Source: Burkholderia sp. Nafp2/4-1b (GTDB lineage Bacteria > Pseudomonadota > Gammaproteobacteria > Burkholderiales > Burkholderiaceae). From it: a DNA stretch of 64,000 nucleotides. Shown in pieces: positions 62,494 through 64,000 of this stretch; the first letter of the stretch is position 1, and each line of letters begins with the position of its first letter. Location: contig NZ_ML058597.1 of NCBI RefSeq assembly GCF_003635165.1, positions 496,001-560,000 on the forward strand, given 5' to 3'. The notes under the pieces are model-generated. The model was not told the DNA's origin. It did no database searches and worked only from the letters and a program-made list of their open reading frames with translations. Both the position numbers and the translations under genes were made by a program.

Positions 62494-62782
62494 GATCGCG
62501 GGCAATCGGAAATGGGGACAACCGCCGTGCGCCGCAGGCGTGGCGCCGCTCATATTCTAGGTCCCGAATCGCCGCGGTGCTTGGCCGTTTTCCTGGCGGA
62601 GCGCGGGGAGCATGGCTGGCGACCCGTTCAGCCTCGTTTGCTTGCGCCAGCGGCACGCCACGCCGGCGCGACGGGCCGCGCCCGAACCTTTCGGTTCCCT
62701 TCGCAATTGGTTATGCTTCGGGACGATCAAAAAAACGACGAGAGAACGCTCCGTTCGACGGAACGGGCGCGACGTTTCCGAC

Positions 62783-64000
62783 ATGAACCTGAAACGACTG
62801 ACGGGCCGGCCAGGCCCGCCGGATTGCGAGGGCGATCCGGCATCGAAGGCATGCACGACCCGCACACCACCGCAGGCCGAACGCAGGCGCAGCAACGCAG
62901 GTATCGGCGGCGTCGGCAGCGCGGCGCTGGCTGCCGTGCTGTTGGCCGGCGCAACGATCCTTGGCGGTACGGCATTGGCTGCGTCGCCCGAAGTCGACGC
63001 CGGCACGCGCGTGGTTCCGTTGGCAGCCGGTGCGCCGTCTGTCTGCACGAACATCGCTGCCGCGGCCCCCTATCCGGTTGCCGACAAACCCGAAACGGCG
63101 CCGCCGCTGAAAGGCCGCGTGACCGACCTGACGGGCGTCCTGAGCGCTGCCTGCGCGTCCGAACTGACCGAGCGCCTTGCCGATCTCGAGCGCCGGCTCG
63201 GCGTCCAGATGGCGATCCTGCTGGTCGGCTCGACCGGCCAGTCGACCATCGAGCAATTCGCGACCACGGTGTTCGAAAAGTGGCGTCTCGGCCGGAGCAA
63301 GATCGACAACGGTCTGCTGCTCGTTGCCGCACTCAACGATCGCATGGTGCGGATCGAGGTCGGATACGGCCTCGAAGGCGCGATTCCGGATATCGTCGCG
63401 GGGCGGATCATCCGCGAGCGGATCGTGCCGGCGTTTCGCGAGCAGCGTATCGAAGCCGGCGTGAGCGATGCGGTGGATGCGCTGGTGCGCGAGATGACGC
63501 CGCAGGAAATGGGGGCGTCGGATAGCGCGATGCCGGATGAGGACGCGCAGCGGGGGACGTCCCGCGACACGAAGCGGCAGTCGAACGGCTTGCCGGAGGA
63601 AGCGCCGGCCGACGCGGGAAGCTTCCTGTTCTGGTTGCTGCTCGCGCTGGCCGGCGTCGTGCTCGGTGTCGTCACCGAATGGCGCAAGCTGCGCTGGCAG
63701 GTGACGTTGCCGGTGAGCTTCGTGGTCGCGACGATCGTGCCGGTTGCGATGCTGCCTGTCCGCGCGATCTTCAAAGGGGATGCCGAAGCGATCCTGGGGG
63801 CGCTGGCGATCGTCCCGACGAGCGTGGGTGTCGGTGCGTGGCTGCTCGGCATCGGCATTATTCGTTCCGGACGTGTTCGCAAGTACACGGTAATCATCGG
63901 GGGGACGTTGCTGGCACTGATCTGGATCGGGCATCTGATGGGATATTCGCCCGGCGAAGTCCTGGTGACGATGTTTATCGCGGTGACGGCGATCCTCGCG
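62783..64000 (+). CDS. TPM-domain (YgcG/Psb32-type) membrane protein, partial at window end
   Basis: An open frame of 406 codons runs off the right edge. After a signal-anchor (AALAAVLLAGATILGGTALA) a TPM domain spans about residues 110-230: GRVTDLTGVLSAACASELTE, LGVQMAILLVGSTGQSTIEQ, NGLLLVAALNDRMVRIEVGY and GYGLEGAIPDIVAGRIIRER. At least four hydrophobic segments follow instead of the Gly-rich tail common in YgcG. TPM proteins are implicated in photosystem repair in plants and in unknown envelope roles in bacteria. The ATG is likely, though no strong ribosome site is seen. Confidence 0.8.
   Translation, partial: MNLKRLTGRPGPPDCEGDPASKACTTRTPPQAERRRSNAGIGGVGSAALAAVLLAGATILGGTALAASPEVDAGTRVVPLAAGAPSVCTNIAAAAPYPVADKPETAPPLKGRVTDLTGVLSAACASELTERLADLERRLGVQMAILLVGSTGQSTIEQFATTVFEKWRLGRSKIDNGLLLVAALNDRMVRIEVGYGLEGAIPDIVAGRIIRERIVPAFREQRIEAGVSDAVDALVREMTPQEMGASDSAMPDEDAQRGTSRDTKRQSNGLPEEAPADAGSFLFWLLLALAGVVLGVVTEWRKLRWQVTLPVSFVVATIVPVAMLPVRAIFKGDAEAILGALAIVPTSVGVGAWLLGIGIIRSGRVRKYTVIIGGTLLALIWIGHLMGYSPGEVLVTMFIAVTAILA

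Overview
The window reads as a high-GC, gene-dense accessory stretch of a Burkholderia genome, most likely the B. cepacia complex and possibly a secondary replicon. This is inferred from the codon bias, the many LysR regulators, a Gram-negative porin of the Burkholderia type, a PenA-like beta-lactamase homologue, and a chaperone-usher fimbrial cluster. I see no rRNA, tRNA, CRISPR array, prophage or insertion sequence.

Layout. 0-4.6 kb: organosulfur scavenging genes, a flavin monooxygenase pair on the minus strand facing an SfnB-type oxidoreductase. 4.7-6.8 kb: a secreted esterase and an OpgC-like acyltransferase. 7.2-12.7 kb: a porin, a LysR/aldo-keto reductase divergent pair, a TauE/SafE exporter, a SnoaL-like protein and a LysR. 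13.2-16.2 kb: a degenerate LytM lipoprotein, a full-length class A beta-lactamase homologue that has lost its catalytic residues, and a GcvA/AmpR-type LysR. 16.2-24.1 kb: a minus-strand fimbrial cluster (pilin, chaperone, usher, adhesin) in which the usher 3' end plus the adhesin gene has been tandemly duplicated, leaving an usher fragment and a second adhesin.

24.5-31.4 kb is a seven-gene minus-strand operon: an RpiR regulator, a D-Ala-D-Ala dipeptidase and a dipeptide ABC transporter in the E. coli ddpXABCDF order. A second, closely related binding protein lies at 33.4-35.0 kb. Between them sits a hipBA toxin-antitoxin pair with a striking three-copy operator array. A 23-C homopolymer separates hipA from the second binding-protein gene.

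35-46.5 kb: two small secreted proteins, an EmrB-type pump, a LysR/FUSC efflux pair, a YdeP-type molybdopterin oxidoreductase divergent from a MocR regulator across a large nested dyad, and a YbdG-type channel. 46.8-49.3 kb: a marR-isochorismatase-MFS operon with a perfect palindromic operator. 49.5-52.7 kb: a small conserved protein, PBP7, a LysR and a winged-helix protein. 52.9-55.9 kb: mgtA preceded by a proline-rich leader ORF. 56.4-64 kb: a subtilisin-like lipoprotein protease, an orphan amino-acid binding protein, a Met/Gln-rich secreted protein, a Bcr/CflA pump, a lipoprotein and the start of a TPM-domain protein.

The observations I would follow first are the beta-lactamase pseudoenzyme, the duplicated usher-tail/adhesin module, the hipBA operator array and the mgtA leader ORF. 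All functional calls rest on motif recognition by eye; no database search was run.
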